Origin: Maritalea sp049801075
Lineage (GTDB): Bacteria; Pseudomonadota; Alphaproteobacteria; Rhizobiales; Devosiaceae
Direction of reading: 5' to 3'
DNA: 64,000 nucleotides
NCBI RefSeq assembly: GCF_049801075.1
Contig: NZ_JBNAGG010000003.1
Span: 310,001 to 374,000, forward strand
A program made the translations under genes and the position numbers. Position 1 is the stretch's first letter. Each line of letters opens with the position of its first letter. A model generated the notes under the pieces. It saw only the letters and a program-made list of their open reading frames with translations. It had not been told where the DNA came from and made no database searches. Shown one piece after another: positions 41,823 through 50,701 of the stretch.

Positions 41823-42686
41823 ATGAGTAAAAAAGAAATTGATGAAATCAGCGGCGTTGAAACCACCGGTCACGAATGGGACGGGATTAAAGAACTCAAC
41901 ACCCCTATGCCACGTTGGTGGTTGTGGACCTTCTACGGCACCATCGTATGGGCGGTAATTTACTGTATTCTTTACCCTGCCATTCCTTTGATCAATGGCG
42001 CAACACCAGGCATTCTTGGCTATTCGAGCCGAGCTGAGTTGGCGCAAAATGTGGCGGCAGCGGATGAGGCGAAAGCTGAGTTTGTGAGCCAGATCAATGA
42101 GATGGAAGTTGGTGCGGTTCTCGACAATGCAGAGCTGACCCGCTTCGCGGTTGCTGGCGGTGAATCTGCTTACAAAGTCTATTGTTCGCAGTGTCACGGT
42201 GCAGGCGCATCTGGTGCGTCAGGCTATCCGAACTTGAACGATGATGAATGGTTGTGGGGCGGCTCTATTGATGAGATCTACACCACAATTGCCCACGGCA
42301 TTCGGTACGAGGCCGATGAAGATACACGCTTTGGTGAGATGCCAGCATATGGCGAATTCTGGGAGCGTGATCAGGTCAGTGCGGCAGCCAATTATGTGGC
42401 CAGCCTGTCAGGCCTCGAGCATGATGAAGCCTATCTGGAAGATGGCAAGGCTTTGTTTGAGGAAAACTGCGCGGCATGTCACGGCGAGAATGCTGGCGGT
42501 ACACCTGAGTTGGGTGCGCCAAGCTTGAACGATGCCATTTGGCTTTATGGCGGTAGCGTAGAGGCTATCTCTGCTCAAATCCGTAATCCGCAGCATGGCG
42601 TGATGCCCGCTTGGCAGGACCGTTTGGGCGATGCCACTGTGAAGCAATTGGCCGTTTATGTTCACTCATTGGGTGGCGGCCAATAG
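41823..42686 (+). CDS. ccoP: Cytochrome cbb3 oxidase subunit III (di-heme cytochrome c)
   Basis: CcoP is the di-heme cytochrome c that accepts electrons from the bc1 complex or soluble carriers. The 287-residue protein has the N-terminal region TTGHEWDGIKELNTPMPRWW before one membrane span. Two heme motifs follow: C121-SQ-C124-H125 and C216-AA-C219-H220. It ends the ccoNOQP operon and is followed by a strong terminator. Confidence 0.97.
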   Translation: MSKKEIDEISGVETTGHEWDGIKELNTPMPRWWLWTFYGTIVWAVIYCILYPAIPLINGATPGILGYSSRAELAQNVAAADEAKAEFVSQINEMEVGAVLDNAELTRFAVAGGESAYKVYCSQCHGAGASGASGYPNLNDDEWLWGGSIDEIYTTIAHGIRYEADEDTRFGEMPAYGEFWERDQVSAAANYVASLSGLEHDEAYLEDGKALFEENCAACHGENAGGTPELGAPSLNDAIWLYGGSVEAISAQIRNPQHGVMPAWQDRLGDATVKQLAVYVHSLGGGQ

Positions 42687-42713
42687 GCTTTTCCTCAATC
42701 GAGCAAAGTTATA

Positions 42714-42744
42714 AAAAGGGCCCCGCTTTGGGGCCCTTTTCTTT
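42714..42744 (+). terminator. Rho-independent terminator of ccoNOQP
   Basis: AAAAGGGCCCC and GGGGCCCTTTT form a perfect 11-base stem with a 5-base loop, extended by T-rich sequence. It lies about 30 bases after ccoP. Confidence 0.92.
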
Positions 42745-42772
42745 TGGGTAAAGAGGTCGAAGCCAATTTGAA

Positions 42773-43354
42773 TTAGGCGGCGACTTTTTTCGCGGCGGCG
42801 AATTGTGTGGCGATGGTGGCCACGCGCTCGCCCAAATGGGCAGCGGTTTCTAAATCGGATGGGATCGGGCCATGTTCAGGTCCTTGGTCCGCATTCGACT
42901 GGGCCATGGCGCCGAGGGACGCGCCCAAGCGGTTCAAATCTTCATTTGAGCCAGTTGATGAATTGTTGCCGGGCATCAGGCCAAGGCTCACCCAATGCAT
43001 ACCATGTTGAGCGGCCAGCAAAGAGAGTTGCTGCAAGGTTGAGTGTTTGTCGCCATTTAGACTGGATGAGTTGGTGAAGCCAGCGGCGATCTTATCTTTC
43101 CAGCCCTGCTCAAACCAAACTTTCGAGCTTTTGTCAGCGAAGGCTTTAAACTCGCCGGATACACTGCCCATATAGGTTGGGCTGCCGAAAATGATGGCAT
43201 CTGCGGCTTTCAAATCATCCCAATGATTGTCTGCCTCTTCCACGGGGATCAAAATCGGGCTGGCGCTGGTGCGGGCAACGCCATTGCGGACGGCTTCTGC
43301 CTGTTTGGCGGTGTGGCCGTAGCCAGAGTGAAAAACAATTGCAACTTTAGTCAT
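42773..43354 (-). CDS. Flavodoxin-like NAD(P)H quinone reductase (WrbA-type)
   Basis: The 193-residue protein has the flavodoxin phosphate loop VFHSGYGHTAKQAEAV and the segments FGSPTYMGSVSGEFKAF and GFTNSSSLNGDKHSTL of WrbA-like NAD(P)H:quinone oxidoreductases. These reduce quinones or FMN. It diverges from an HxlR-type regulator gene across a 214-base region with a palindrome at 43477-43490, a usual arrangement for quinone- or aldehyde-sensing pairs. Confidence 0.87.
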   Translation of the reverse strand: MTKVAIVFHSGYGHTAKQAEAVRNGVARTSASPILIPVEEADNHWDDLKAADAIIFGSPTYMGSVSGEFKAFADKSSKVWFEQGWKDKIAAGFTNSSSLNGDKHSTLQQLSLLAAQHGMHWVSLGLMPGNNSSTGSNEDLNRLGASLGAMAQSNADQGPEHGPIPSDLETAAHLGERVATIATQFAAAKKVAA

Positions 43355-43476
43355 TTGAACATTCCTAATTGGTCAAAAATCCTTGTCGCCTGATGGGGGA
43401 TTATCCATCATTTGGTGGCGGCGCTTGACCTAAATGGGGGCATTGGGATAAAAACTGCAAGAAGGCACTATTTTGA

Positions 43477-43490
43477 TATGTAGGTACATA
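43477..43490. promoter_or_regulatory. Candidate HxlR operator
   Basis: TATGTA-GG-TACATA has perfect 6-base arms in the divergent region between the quinone reductase and the HxlR-type gene. A related AGTATACT sequence follows about 2 bases later. Binding by the HxlR protein is inferred from position. Confidence 0.5.
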
Positions 43491-43568
43491 AAGTATACTA
43501 ACAAAAATGTGCCCAAAGGAAAGTTGGGGCATTGCGCCTGAAATGGCGCAAAATGTGCGGAGAAAAAA

Positions 43569-43952
43569 ATGTGCGATGATATGAAGGTGCATGGGCTGAA
43601 ATTGCCGGAATCGATGGATCCGGCCACAAGAAGCCAGCTTTGCCCGGTGGTTTATGCGGTGTCAAAACTTGGCGGCAAATGGAAATTGATCGTTGTGCAT
43701 AATCTGATCGAAGGGCCAATGCGCTTCGGCGAATTGCGTCGCGCCATTCCGGATATTACTCAGCGTATGTTGACGCTGACTCTGCGTGAGTTGGAAGAAG
43801 ATGGCATTGTGAACCGTCAGGTTTTTGAGGTAGTGCCACCGCATGTGGAATATTCATTGACCGCGATTGGGCAGGACCTTGAAAATGTCATGAGCTCGCT
43901 CGGCGATTGGGGCCGCGCAAACTTCGCACAACAGCGTAATGCGGTGGCGTAG
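43569..43952 (+). CDS. HxlR-family winged-helix regulator
   Basis: The 127-residue protein shows the HxlR layout: CPVVYAVSKLGGKWKLIVVHN, then GPMRFGELRRAIPDITQRMLT in the recognition helix and VFEVVPPHVEYSLTAIGQDL. The cysteine in SQLCPVV occupies the position used as a quinone or diamide sensor in some family members. It likely controls the divergent quinone reductase. GGAG lies 7 bases before the ATG. Confidence 0.88.
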   Translation: MCDDMKVHGLKLPESMDPATRSQLCPVVYAVSKLGGKWKLIVVHNLIEGPMRFGELRRAIPDITQRMLTLTLRELEEDGIVNRQVFEVVPPHVEYSLTAIGQDLENVMSSLGDWGRANFAQQRNAVA

Positions 43953-43959
43953 CAATTTC

Positions 43960-44853
43960 CTACTTGTTGCTGATCTGATCGATCAGAAAATCTTTTACGA
44001 TCCGAATATTGAGCGGCATGTGGCGGTGCGGATGATGCAACAACCAGAGATGGGTGGCGTCATCGCGGATTTGCCCTTGCCATTCTGGCAGTAAATTGAC
44101 CAGCGTGCCGGCTTCTATCGACGATTTGGCCAGCCAATCCGGCAGCAAGGTGGGGCCGTGGCCCAGTTGCGCAGCTTTCAGCAACGCAAGCGGGGCTGAA
44201 AGCGATAAATGTCCTTTCGCGCGGATGGTGCATTTTTCTCCAGTGCGCAAGTGATTGAGGTGCCATTTGGTTAGCGCAGGTGGCAAATCCAACAACAGGC
44301 AATCGACCTCTTCTAAATCCGCTGGTATGCTGATTTTATGCTGCCATTCTGGGCTACCCACGCAATAATATTGAGGCGACAGCAGCTTGGTTGCGTGCAC
44401 TTTGCCTTGGGGTGTTGGCGCAAAGCGTAAGGCAATATCAATCTGTCGTTCCAACAGTGCCATATTGTCGTCGGTCATGAAGATTTTCAGCTCGATGCGC
44501 GGATATTCACCTTGAAATTTGGTCAGTAAGGGCAGCAAAATCTCATGGCCAAAAGCGGATGAGCAGGTGAGGCGCACTTGGCCCTCTGGCTCCAAAATAT
44601 GGGCTTTAGCTTCCCGTTCCGCTTCTTTTAGTCCTGAAAGCAAGGGCGCAATTTGATCCAGATATTGCTGGCCGCGATCGGTGAGGTTGACCTGCCGCGT
44701 TGAGCGTTGGAACAATTGAAAGCCCAAGCGATCCTCAAGCCTTGCCACCGCCCGGGTGACATTGCTGGAGTCCAAATTCCGGTCGCGCGCCGTTTGGGCA
44801 AAGCTTTTGCTGCGGGCCACGTCTAAGGCGATGTCTAAATCTTCAATCTGCAT
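43960..44853 (-). CDS. LysR-family transcriptional regulator
   Basis: The 297-residue protein has an N-terminal LysR helix-turn-helix (SFAQTARDRNLDSSNVTRAV, then LEDRLGFQLFQRSTRQVNLT) and a C-terminal substrate-binding domain. It diverges from a short-chain dehydrogenase gene, and a T-N11-A type site lies directly before its start. Control of that neighbour is the usual inference. The inducer is unknown. Confidence 0.9.
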   Translation of the reverse strand: MQIEDLDIALDVARSKSFAQTARDRNLDSSNVTRAVARLEDRLGFQLFQRSTRQVNLTDRGQQYLDQIAPLLSGLKEAEREAKAHILEPEGQVRLTCSSAFGHEILLPLLTKFQGEYPRIELKIFMTDDNMALLERQIDIALRFAPTPQGKVHATKLLSPQYYCVGSPEWQHKISIPADLEEVDCLLLDLPPALTKWHLNHLRTGEKCTIRAKGHLSLSAPLALLKAAQLGHGPTLLPDWLAKSSIEAGTLVNLLPEWQGQIRDDATHLWLLHHPHRHMPLNIRIVKDFLIDQISNK

Positions 44854-44855
44854 TA

Positions 44856-44870
44856 TTGCATAATGTGCAA
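44856..44870. promoter_or_regulatory. LysR-type binding site
   Basis: TTGCA-TAATG-TGCAA is a perfect interrupted palindrome fitting the T-N11-A motif of LysR regulators. It lies 3 bases upstream of the LysR start codon, in the intergenic region shared with the divergent dehydrogenase gene. Confidence 0.65.
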
Positions 44871-44943
44871 TAAAATCTTGTAAGTGAAGCTATTTATTCC
44901 AGCATCTTGCTTTGCTAGCGTCGCCTCAACCAAGGAGAATGTT

Positions 44944-45708
44944 ATGGATTTTAAAGATCAGACCATATTGATCACGGGTGCCAGCCGGGGCATTGGTGAA
45001 GCGGCAGCACGGCATTTTTATGGGTTGGGTGCCAATTTGATTTTGGCCGCGCGGTCAAAAGAGAAGCTGGAGGCACTGGCGCAAGAGCTGGGCCCGCAGC
45101 GGGAACGCGTTGAAGTGGCGGCAATGGATGTTGCCGATTATGACGCGGTGAAAGCGGTGATGGGACAGGCCGAGCGTTTTGGTGGCGTGGATATTGTCGT
45201 CAATAATGCGGGCATGATCGACCCGATTGCGCGCATTGGTGACAGCGATCCTGCGGCCTGGTCGCAAATGGTCGATGTGAATTTAAAAGGGCCTTATTAT
45301 GTGATGCATGCGGTGTTGCCGCAGATGCTGGCAAAGCAAGGCGGCACCATCATCAATATCAGTTCTGGCGCGGCCTATAGTGCCCTTGAAGGCTGGAGCC
45401 ATTATTGCGCCACCAAGGCAGGATTGCTGCAGCTCACCCGCACTTTGCACAAAGAATATGGGGCGCAGAACATTCGTTCTATCGGCTTAAGCCCGGGCAC
45501 TGTCGCCACGCAGATGCAGGTGGAGATCAAAGCATCTGGCATCAATCCGGTTAGCCAATTGGACCCATCGGTGCACATTTCACCGGATTGGGTGGCCAAA
45601 GCCATCGCCTATTTATGCGGGCCAGCGGGCGACGATCATCTGGGGCAGGATTTTTCTTTAAGCACAGATGAAGGCCGCGCCGCGTTGGGCATGTCCTTGG
45701 CCAGCTAG
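44944..45708 (+). CDS. Short-chain dehydrogenase/reductase
   Basis: The 254-residue protein is a classical SDR with the TGASRGIG cofactor loop (residues 11-18), NNAG at 87-90, and the catalytic set S141, Y154 and K158 (YCATK). ATG 44944 has AAGGAG 7 bases upstream and is preferred over the longer frame. Its substrate cannot be predicted; it lies next to a LysR regulator that probably controls it. Confidence 0.9.
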   Translation: MDFKDQTILITGASRGIGEAAARHFYGLGANLILAARSKEKLEALAQELGPQRERVEVAAMDVADYDAVKAVMGQAERFGGVDIVVNNAGMIDPIARIGDSDPAAWSQMVDVNLKGPYYVMHAVLPQMLAKQGGTIINISSGAAYSALEGWSHYCATKAGLLQLTRTLHKEYGAQNIRSIGLSPGTVATQMQVEIKASGINPVSQLDPSVHISPDWVAKAIAYLCGPAGDDHLGQDFSLSTDEGRAALGMSLAS

Positions 45709-45716
45709 TTGACGAA

Positions 45717-45740
45717 AAGCCGCGCCTAGTAGCGCGGCTT
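45717..45740. terminator. Bidirectional hairpin between convergent genes
   Basis: AAGCCGCGC (45717-45725) pairs perfectly with GCGCGGCTT (45732-45740). It lies between the stops of the dehydrogenase and acetyltransferase genes, overlapping the latter's last codons. T runs are short on both sides. Confidence 0.55.
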
Positions 45741-46325
45741 ATCCAATTGCCATTGCAAATTGGTTTTAATGGCGGGCCATTCATGGGGCAAAATGGAATA
45801 GATCACGCTATCGCGCAGCGTGCCATTTGGCATCACTACATGGTTGCGCAAAATCCCGTCCAAGCGCGCGCCCAACCGTTCAATGGCGCGGCGACTTTGA
45901 TGGTTCAAATGGTGGGTGCGGAATTCAACCGCATTCACTTTAATGTCCTCAAACGCATGGCCAAGCAGCAGCATTTTACATTCGGTGTTGATGGGCGAAC
46001 GCTGGGCCGATTTGGCATACCAGGTGGCGCCGATTTCGGCGCGGTGATTTGGCTTATCCAGCCGGAAATAGGTGGTTTGCCCAATCACCTTGTTCACCCG
46101 CTTGTCGACCACGCTGAAGGCAATAATTTGCCCTTCTTCCTGCATCTTTAGGCGGCGTTCAATCTCCGCTTCCATCTTGTCCGGCGCGGCAACGCCTGTG
46201 TACCAAAGCTTATAAAGCTCGCCCTCGGCAGAGGCTTCTTGCAACTCGGCCAAATGATCAGGGCTTAGCGGCACCAATTTTGCGGTGTCGGCTTCAAGGG
46301 TGATGGGGGCGAACCATTTGTTCAT
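45726..46325 (-). CDS. GNAT-family N-acetyltransferase
   Basis: The 199-residue protein resembles RimJ/RimL-like GNAT enzymes that act on diverse substrates. It shows AKLVPLSPDHLAELQ near the start, TTYFRLDKPNHRAEIGATWY in the core strand, and NHQSRRAIERLGARLDGILR at the end. Its ATG overlaps the stop of the antiporter gene upstream by four bases. The substrate is unknown. Confidence 0.85.
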   Translation of the reverse strand: MNKWFAPITLEADTAKLVPLSPDHLAELQEASAEGELYKLWYTGVAAPDKMEAEIERRLKMQEEGQIIAFSVVDKRVNKVIGQTTYFRLDKPNHRAEIGATWYAKSAQRSPINTECKMLLLGHAFEDIKVNAVEFRTHHLNHQSRRAIERLGARLDGILRNHVVMPNGTLRDSVIYSILPHEWPAIKTNLQWQLDKPRY

Positions 46326-47545
46326 TTATTTTTGACTTTCTGCATGGTTTTTTCAAAATGGTGGGCTAGGGGCTTGGCGCTTAGCCCATGGACCAGAATG
46401 GATAGGCCAACCGTCAGCACGGTGCAGGCCAGCATTTCATCAATGTGGGGCAGTTCATATTGCTCCGCCACGAACAGGGCGAATAGGATGGAGGCCAATC
46501 CCTTTGGGCCAAACCAGCCCAAAATAAAGCGCTCATAAAAGTGCAGTTTTTCACCAAATAGGCTGATGGCGATTGGGATCATGCGCACAATGGTCAAAAA
46601 GCCGACGGCGATCAGCACTGTGGTCCAATTGGCATGGGCCAAGCCAACGGGTGCGAGCACTGCGCCAAAGATCATAAAGGTGAGGATAGACAAAAAGGTG
46701 CTTTCGCCTTCCAAAAATTCGGTGATGAATTTGTGGTTAGTTTTCTTGGCATTGCCGAATGTCAGGCCCGCCACAAAGGCCGCGATAAAGCCATTGCCGC
46801 CAATGCTTTCCGCACCGAAAAAGGCCGCCAGCCCGACACTGAGGAAGAAGATGCCTTCATATATGGGCTGGGTGAATTTATGGTGGGTGGCCATATCGAG
46901 CAATTTTGCGCCGACAAAGCCAATTGCGATGCCAGCCAAGGGGCCAAATATGATTTGCGCACCTACAAATTGGCCGATGGCGAGGGGCGTGAGGCTGATA
47001 TTGCTGGTGGCCTCATTGGCCATCAGCAGGGCGGCAAACACCACCACGGGCAGGGCCAGCCCGTCATTCAAGCCGCTTTCCACATTGATCGCTTCTGAAA
47101 TGCGGGTGGGCACGTCCTTATCCGCAAGAATTGGTTGCGCTAGCGCTGCATCGGTTGGGGTGAGGATGGCCGCCGTCAGCAGCGCCATTGCCCACGGCAA
47201 ATCTGGCGCCAGCAGCAAGATCATGGCTGCGCCCATCAAAATGGTCAACGGCATCCCGATCAGCAACATACGTGTTGGCAGCGCATAATGCGCCTTGAGG
47301 TTGCGCAGCCGGATTTTGGAGGCATCGAGAAACAGGGTGAGAATCAGCGTGATTTCTGCCACCGTGTGGATGGTACTGTCATCAATATTAAGGTCAATCA
47401 CGCCCAAGCCCGCTGGCCCTAAGCCTAGCCCCAGCCCTGCGAAAAAGATCGGCAGGGTGATCCACGATTTTTGGATGGGGCGCACAAACAGGGCAAATCC
47501 CATAATGCCAAATAAGATCAGGGCAAATTGAAAGCTATGGGGCAT
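46322..47545 (-). CDS. CPA1-type cation:proton antiporter (NhaP-like)
   Basis: The 407-residue protein has about 12 hydrophobic spans and the CPA1 ion-site motifs: LTPTDAALAQPIL in one discontinuous helix and INVESGLNDGLALPVVVF with the essential aspartate in the next. It most likely exchanges Na+ or K+ for H+ and helps pH or salt balance. The C-terminal cytoplasmic tail is short. Confidence 0.88.
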   Translation of the reverse strand: MPHSFQFALILFGIMGFALFVRPIQKSWITLPIFFAGLGLGLGPAGLGVIDLNIDDSTIHTVAEITLILTLFLDASKIRLRNLKAHYALPTRMLLIGMPLTILMGAAMILLLAPDLPWAMALLTAAILTPTDAALAQPILADKDVPTRISEAINVESGLNDGLALPVVVFAALLMANEATSNISLTPLAIGQFVGAQIIFGPLAGIAIGFVGAKLLDMATHHKFTQPIYEGIFFLSVGLAAFFGAESIGGNGFIAAFVAGLTFGNAKKTNHKFITEFLEGESTFLSILTFMIFGAVLAPVGLAHANWTTVLIAVGFLTIVRMIPIAISLFGEKLHFYERFILGWFGPKGLASILFALFVAEQYELPHIDEMLACTVLTVGLSILVHGLSAKPLAHHFEKTMQKVKNK

Positions 47546-47613
47546 GGAAAAGCCTTGGCTGACGGACGGGTCTTGAGCCTATTATGATCGGCCACTGTTT
47601 TAAGACAAGAGGG

Positions 47614-47970
47614 TTAGCGCCATTCTTTTGTTTTGGCGGTGGCTGGGTCGCCCGTGTTCGGCACGCCTTGTGGCTCAATCAGCATAATCTTGGCCTCTTT
47701 TTTGGCCACTGGGCGATGGTCTTTGCCTTTGGGCACCACATACATTTCGCCGGGGCCGAGCGTGACGTCCCCATCCTTCATTTCAATGGTGATTTCCCCT
47801 TCGATCACCATAAACATTTCGTCGGTATCAGGATGGTTGTGCCAGTTAAACTCGCCTTCCACCTTGGCGATCAGCACATCATAATCATTAAGCTGCGCCA
47901 CAATTTTGGGCGACCAATGTTCAGAAAATGTCGCGAATTTTTCAGTAAGACTGATCGCCTTATTGCTCAT
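47614..47970 (-). CDS. Small cupin-domain protein
   Basis: The 118-residue single-domain cupin has both halves of the barrel motif: FNWHNHPDTDEMFMVIEGE, with two histidines and a glutamate as likely metal ligands, and GEMYVVPKGKDHRPVA with the last histidine. It belongs to a widespread group of unknown function. It lies 10 bases after msrB on the same strand, so the two may be co-transcribed. Confidence 0.88.
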   Translation of the reverse strand: MSNKAISLTEKFATFSEHWSPKIVAQLNDYDVLIAKVEGEFNWHNHPDTDEMFMVIEGEITIEMKDGDVTLGPGEMYVVPKGKDHRPVAKKEAKIMLIEPQGVPNTGDPATAKTKEWR

Positions 47971-47979
47971 AATGTTTCC

Positions 47980-48432
47980 CTATCCCTCGATGAGTTCTAA
48001 ATATTCACCATAGCCTTCTTCTTCCATTTGGGAAGAGGGGATGAAGCGGAGGGAGGCGGAGTTGATGCAGTAGCGCAGGCCGCCCATTTCGGCCGGGCCA
48101 TCATTGAACACATGGCCCAAATGACTGTCGCCATGGTGGGAGCGAACCTCGGTGCGCACCATGCCGTGGCTGGTGTCGGTATGTTCTTTCACCCAATCGG
48201 GGTTGATGGGGCGGGAGAAGCTGGGCCAACCACAGCCAGAATCAAATTTGTCGGCTGATACGAACAAAGGCTCGCCGGAGACAATGTCCACATAGATGCC
48301 TTTTTCATTATGGTCCCAATATTCATTTTGGAATGGGCGTTCGGTGCCATTTTTCTGCGTCACGTAAAACTGTTCTTCGTTCAGTTTTTCCAGTGCGTCT
48401 TGGGTCTTTTTATAGGTTTTCGGATCTGCCAT
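47980..48432 (-). CDS. msrB: Peptide-methionine (R)-S-oxide reductase, zinc-less type
   Basis: MsrB reduces methionine-R-sulfoxide in proteins. The 150-residue product from ATG 48432 (GGTGA upstream; an in-frame ATG lies at 48444) has the catalytic C122 in LRYCINSASLRF and C67 in GCGWPSF. The two CxxC zinc pairs seen in many MsrB proteins are absent: the positions read YVDIVSGEPLF and RSHHGDSHLGHVF. This places it in the zinc-less class. It precedes a cupin gene on the same strand. Confidence 0.95.
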   Translation of the reverse strand: MADPKTYKKTQDALEKLNEEQFYVTQKNGTERPFQNEYWDHNEKGIYVDIVSGEPLFVSADKFDSGCGWPSFSRPINPDWVKEHTDTSHGMVRTEVRSHHGDSHLGHVFNDGPAEMGGLRYCINSASLRFIPSSQMEEEGYGEYLELIEG

Positions 48433-48554
48433 GATGGTCACCATATTTTTGCAAGGAATTGATTGAAACTATAGCGGGCGGTCGCTGGGGCTCACAATCA
48501 TAATTTGGTGAGCGCCATGTTTGTTCCGAGGCTGACAAATTGTCGCGAGGGGAA

Positions 48555-48568
48555 TTGACCCATATCAA
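48555..48568. promoter_or_regulatory. Fnr/FixK-type box upstream of ccoG
   Basis: TTGAC-CCAT-ATCAA matches the Fnr consensus at nine of ten positions and has the same half-sites as the ccoN box. It lies 61 bases upstream of the ccoG start. The rest of the 48433-48629 gap holds no gene. Confidence 0.8.
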
Positions 48569-48629
48569 CAATTGGTTGGTTGGAATAATCTAGTCTTAGA
48601 TCCAATGCGATGGATAGGGATCATTTAGC

Positions 48630-50198
48630 ATGACAGATATTAGCTCCTCCCAAGGGGACACCCACGTCGAAGATTTTGACGTAGAAGCGGTCAACCGAGC
48701 GGGCAAACGCCCGCCGCTTTATGCTGCGCGGAAGAAGATTTTTCCAAAGCGCGCCAGCGGCAATTTCCGCCGTTTGAAATGGCTGATCATGATCGTGACT
48801 TTGGGGATTTATTACATCACCCCATGGCTGCGGTTTGACCGTGGCGAATATGCGCCAGACCAAGCGGTGCTGGTGGATTTGGCCAATCGCCGATTCTATT
48901 TCTTCTTTATCGAGATTTGGCCGCAGGAATTTTATTATGTGGCTGGCCTGTTGGTGATGGCCGGGGTAGGGCTGTTTTTGATCACCTCCACGGTGGGCCG
49001 TGCCTGGTGTGGCTATACCTGCCCGCAAACCGTGTGGGTGGATTTGTTTTTGGTGGTGGAGCGCTTTTTTGAAGGCGACCGCAACCAACGCATGAAGTTG
49101 GATAGCGCCCCTTGGTCGTTCAATAAGATTTGGCGGCGGGTGGCGAAACATGGCACCTGGCTGCTGATCGGCGTGGCCACAGGCGGCGCTTGGATATTCT
49201 ATTTTGCTGATGCGCCGACCTTGTTTATGGATGTGATCCATTTTGACGCGCCGATGGTGGCTTATTTCACCATTTTGATCCTGACCGCCACCACTTACAC
49301 TTTTGGTGGTCTGATGCGCGAGCAAGTCTGCACTTATATGTGCCCATGGCCGCGGATTCAGGGCGCGATGTTGGACGAACATTCGCTGACCGTGACCTAT
49401 AATGATTGGCGCGGTGAACCCCGCACCAAGCATTCCAAAAAAGCGATTAAGGAAGGCATTCCGATTGGCGATTGCGTGGATTGCAATGCCTGTGTGGCCG
49501 TGTGCCCCATGGGGATTGATATTCGCGATGGGCAGCAGCTTGAATGTATCACCTGCGCTTTGTGCATTGATGCGTGTGACAATGTGATGGACAAGCTGGG
49601 GCGCGAGCAAGGCTTGATCTCTTACACCACGCTCAATGATTATAATGAGAATATGCAGTTGGCGACCAGCGGGTCCGCCACAATTGACCCCACAAAGGTG
49701 CGGGACGATAAGGGCAATTTGCTGGACCGGGTGCGGCGCACCAATTGGCGTTCGATTGTTCGTTGGCGCACGCTGGTATATTTCTGCTTCTGGGCAGCGA
49801 TTGGCGTGGCGATGTTGGTGGCCTTGTCCCTGCGGGATCGGTTGGACGTGAATGTCCAGCATGACCGGAACCCACTTTATGTGATGCTGTCAGACGGTGC
49901 GGTGCGCAATGGCTATGATGTGAAAGTCTTGAACATGACACCAGAGCCGCGCACTATCCGCTTGTCGCTTGAGAATTTGCCCGGCGGCGAGATGATTCTT
50001 GCCAGCTCGGTGGATGAGCCACAAAAATCCATTGTTTTGGATGTGGAGCCAGATCGGGTGCTGCCTTTGCGGGTTTATGTGCGGGCAATGCCTCAACAAT
50101 TGGATGGGAATCCTGTACGGTTTGATTTCGTGGTGACGGATGTGTTTGGCGAGGAGAGCTCTCGCGAAACTGTCAAATTTGAAATGCCGCAGGAGTAG
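48630..50198 (+). CDS. ccoG: Cytochrome oxidase assembly protein CcoG (FixG/RdxA)
   Basis: CcoG is a membrane iron-sulfur protein that reduces copper for cbb3 oxidase assembly. The 522-residue protein has membrane spans in the first half, CGYTCPQTVW and CTYMCPWPRIQG in the core, two ferredoxin-type clusters (CVDCNACVAVCP and CITCALCIDACD), and a periplasmic Ig-like C-terminal domain. It starts the ccoGHIS operon behind its own Fnr-type box. Confidence 0.96.
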   Translation: MTDISSSQGDTHVEDFDVEAVNRAGKRPPLYAARKKIFPKRASGNFRRLKWLIMIVTLGIYYITPWLRFDRGEYAPDQAVLVDLANRRFYFFFIEIWPQEFYYVAGLLVMAGVGLFLITSTVGRAWCGYTCPQTVWVDLFLVVERFFEGDRNQRMKLDSAPWSFNKIWRRVAKHGTWLLIGVATGGAWIFYFADAPTLFMDVIHFDAPMVAYFTILILTATTYTFGGLMREQVCTYMCPWPRIQGAMLDEHSLTVTYNDWRGEPRTKHSKKAIKEGIPIGDCVDCNACVAVCPMGIDIRDGQQLECITCALCIDACDNVMDKLGREQGLISYTTLNDYNENMQLATSGSATIDPTKVRDDKGNLLDRVRRTNWRSIVRWRTLVYFCFWAAIGVAMLVALSLRDRLDVNVQHDRNPLYVMLSDGAVRNGYDVKVLNMTPEPRTIRLSLENLPGGEMILASSVDEPQKSIVLDVEPDRVLPLRVYVRAMPQQLDGNPVRFDFVVTDVFGEESSRETVKFEMPQE

Positions 50199-50200
50199 AG

Positions 50201-50695
50201 ATGATGGAGCAATCAATGTCCAACCCGCAAAAGCCGAAAGAATTTACGGGCAAGCACATGTTGATGGTGATTGGGCTGTTTTTCGGCACCATCATCACCG
50301 TGAATTTGATCATGGCCTATTTTGCCACGAGCAGCTGGACTGGTCTTGTGGTGAAAAACTCATATGTCGCCAGCCAGCACTACAATGAAAAACTTGCGGC
50401 CAATCGGGCGCAGGACGCATTGGGCTGGTCGCCCAGCTTGGACGTGGGTGGCGATGTGTTGCGTTATCGCTTGTTGGACGCAAAAGGCGCGCCGGTGGAT
50501 GCAACACAGGCTGAAGCCATGTTGCGCCGCCCAAGTCATGAGCGCGACGACCATATGGTGACCTTGCTGCCAGATGCGAATGGCGACTTTGTTGTGGATC
50601 ATGCGCTGGCCTCTGGCGCTTGGGACATTGAAGTGCAACTGACCACCAGCAACGATATTCCGTTTGTTTATCGCGAACGGTTTATAGTGGAATAG
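50201..50695 (+). CDS. ccoH: Cbb3 oxidase assembly protein CcoH (FixH)
   Basis: The 164-residue protein has one N-terminal membrane span (about residues 20-43) and a periplasmic domain of the FixH family. The latter shows NSYVASQHYNEKLAANRAQD and ALGW near its start and the pattern GAWDIEVQLTTSND near its end. FixH stabilises the oxidase during assembly. GCAGGAG lies just upstream of ATG 50201. It follows ccoG by 2 bases. Confidence 0.92.
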   Translation: MMEQSMSNPQKPKEFTGKHMLMVIGLFFGTIITVNLIMAYFATSSWTGLVVKNSYVASQHYNEKLAANRAQDALGWSPSLDVGGDVLRYRLLDAKGAPVDATQAEAMLRRPSHERDDHMVTLLPDANGDFVVDHALASGAWDIEVQLTTSNDIPFVYRERFIVE

Positions 50696-50701
50696 ACGCA
50701 A